Positions 5,100 to 5,488 of a DNA stretch of 5,488 nucleotides are shown here, piece after piece. The stretch is taken from assembly GCA_947259475.1 (NCBI GenBank), contig CAMYLW010000145.1, positions 1 to 5,488 of the forward strand, given 5' to 3'. Source of the stretch: Thermodesulfobacteriota bacterium (GTDB lineage: Bacteria > Desulfobacterota > Syntrophobacteria > BM002). Below the pieces are notes generated by a model, which saw only the letters and a program-made list of their open reading frames with translations, was not told where the DNA came from and searched no databases. Position 1 is the first letter of the stretch. Every line of letters starts with the position of its first letter. The translations under genes were made by a program, and so were the position numbers.

Positions 5100-5488
5100 C
5101 CTCAGGGAAGAACCCTGCCCCGCTATGGCAGCACATACCGGCCGATATCCACCGCCGGTTAAACCATTGTCTGGATCAAGTTGTGACTGAACTGTCACAC
5201 GGGGATGGTAGTATTGTTTTTTTCAGAGCGGACGATGTGGCTGTACCGGGACGAAAATTAGCCAGGTTGGTCGATATCTTTGGCAAACACCAAGTGCCCC
5301 TAACCTTGGCCGTAGTACCGGCTTGGCTTACGGAAACTCGATGGCAGCGGCTTCTTGAACTTTGCAGTAAAGACCACTCTTTATGGTGCTGGATGCAGCA
5401 TGGCTGGCGGCATCTCAATCACGAGTCGCAAGGGAGCAAGTTGGAGTTTGGCCCAAGCAGATCGTTTTCTCTGAAGCGGCAGGATTTG
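5096..5488 (+). CDS. Polysaccharide deacetylase family protein (partial, 3' end beyond window)
   Basis: Only the first 131 codons are present; the frame is open to the last base. The ATG overlaps the preceding stop as ATGA, so it is very likely translated by coupling to the MurG-like transferase. Residues 40-53 (IVFFRADDVAVPGR) give the beta-strand plus D46-D47 of the NodB-type first motif. PLTLAVVPAWL at 68-78 is the second strand, and QHGWRHLNHE at 101-110 supplies H102-x3-H106, the usual pair of metal-binding histidines. The fold and the D-H-H metal triad suggest a metal-dependent amidohydrolase removing N-acetyl (or similar) groups from a glycan or glycolipid. No signal peptide is seen at the N-terminus, so it may act in the cytoplasm on a lipid-linked intermediate and not on exported polymer. 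The catalytic base motifs further downstream are outside the window. Confidence 0.87.
   Translation, partial: MTSGKNPAPLWQHIPADIHRRLNHCLDQVVTELSHGDGSIVFFRADDVAVPGRKLARLVDIFGKHQVPLTLAVVPAWLTETRWQRLLELCSKDHSLWCWMQHGWRHLNHESQGSKLEFGPSRSFSLKRQDL

Noticed and set aside
5217..5223. Run of seven T just before the DD motif of the deacetylase as a frameshift site
   Set aside because: The frame is intact on both sides and the family motifs continue without interruption, so no slippage is needed.

Overview
The window looks like part of a cell-surface or exopolysaccharide biosynthesis locus from a Gram-negative bacterium with roughly balanced base composition. All five recognisable genes are on the plus strand: two GT4-type (GT-B fold) glycosyltransferases, a histidine-phosphatase-superfamily enzyme, a MurG-like glycosyltransferase resembling the predicted glycosyl transferases of COG4671, and the first 131 codons of a NodB-type polysaccharide deacetylase that runs off the right edge. 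The gene mix and the style of the intergenic repeats recall Desulfobacterota (former Deltaproteobacteria) and related environmental lineages. That assignment is an inference from memory and nothing in the window proves it.

Layout: 1-315 is non-coding, with a heptamer array folded back on itself (1-117), a short octamer array (134-149), and no recognisable gene after that. 316-1566 is the first glycosyltransferase, with a TTG start. 1567-1712 is a 146-base gap holding a perfect 12-base palindrome. 1713-2861 is the second glycosyltransferase, whose stop codon lies inside a tandem heptamer. 2862-3103 is a dense composite of at least four short-period arrays. 3104-3697 is the phosphatase. 3698-3914 holds an octamer-built inverted repeat. 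3915-5099 is the MurG-like transferase, whose stop overlaps the ATG of the deacetylase (5096 onward, partial).

The three sugar transferases, the phosphatase and the deacetylase could plausibly build and trim one glycan. The donors would be nucleotide sugars, the phosphatase could remove a phosphate from a sugar intermediate, and the deacetylase could remove N-acetyl groups after transfer. The last two genes are almost certainly co-translated. The earlier genes are separated by 146-242 bases, so a single transcript is likely but not shown.

The most unusual aspect is the spacer DNA. Three of the four non-coding spacers carry tandem units of 7 or 8 bases, each family with a different unit. Several families are arranged as two opposing blocks so that the transcript or single strand would fold into a long hairpin. 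No mobile-element gene, tRNA, rRNA or CRISPR array was seen.
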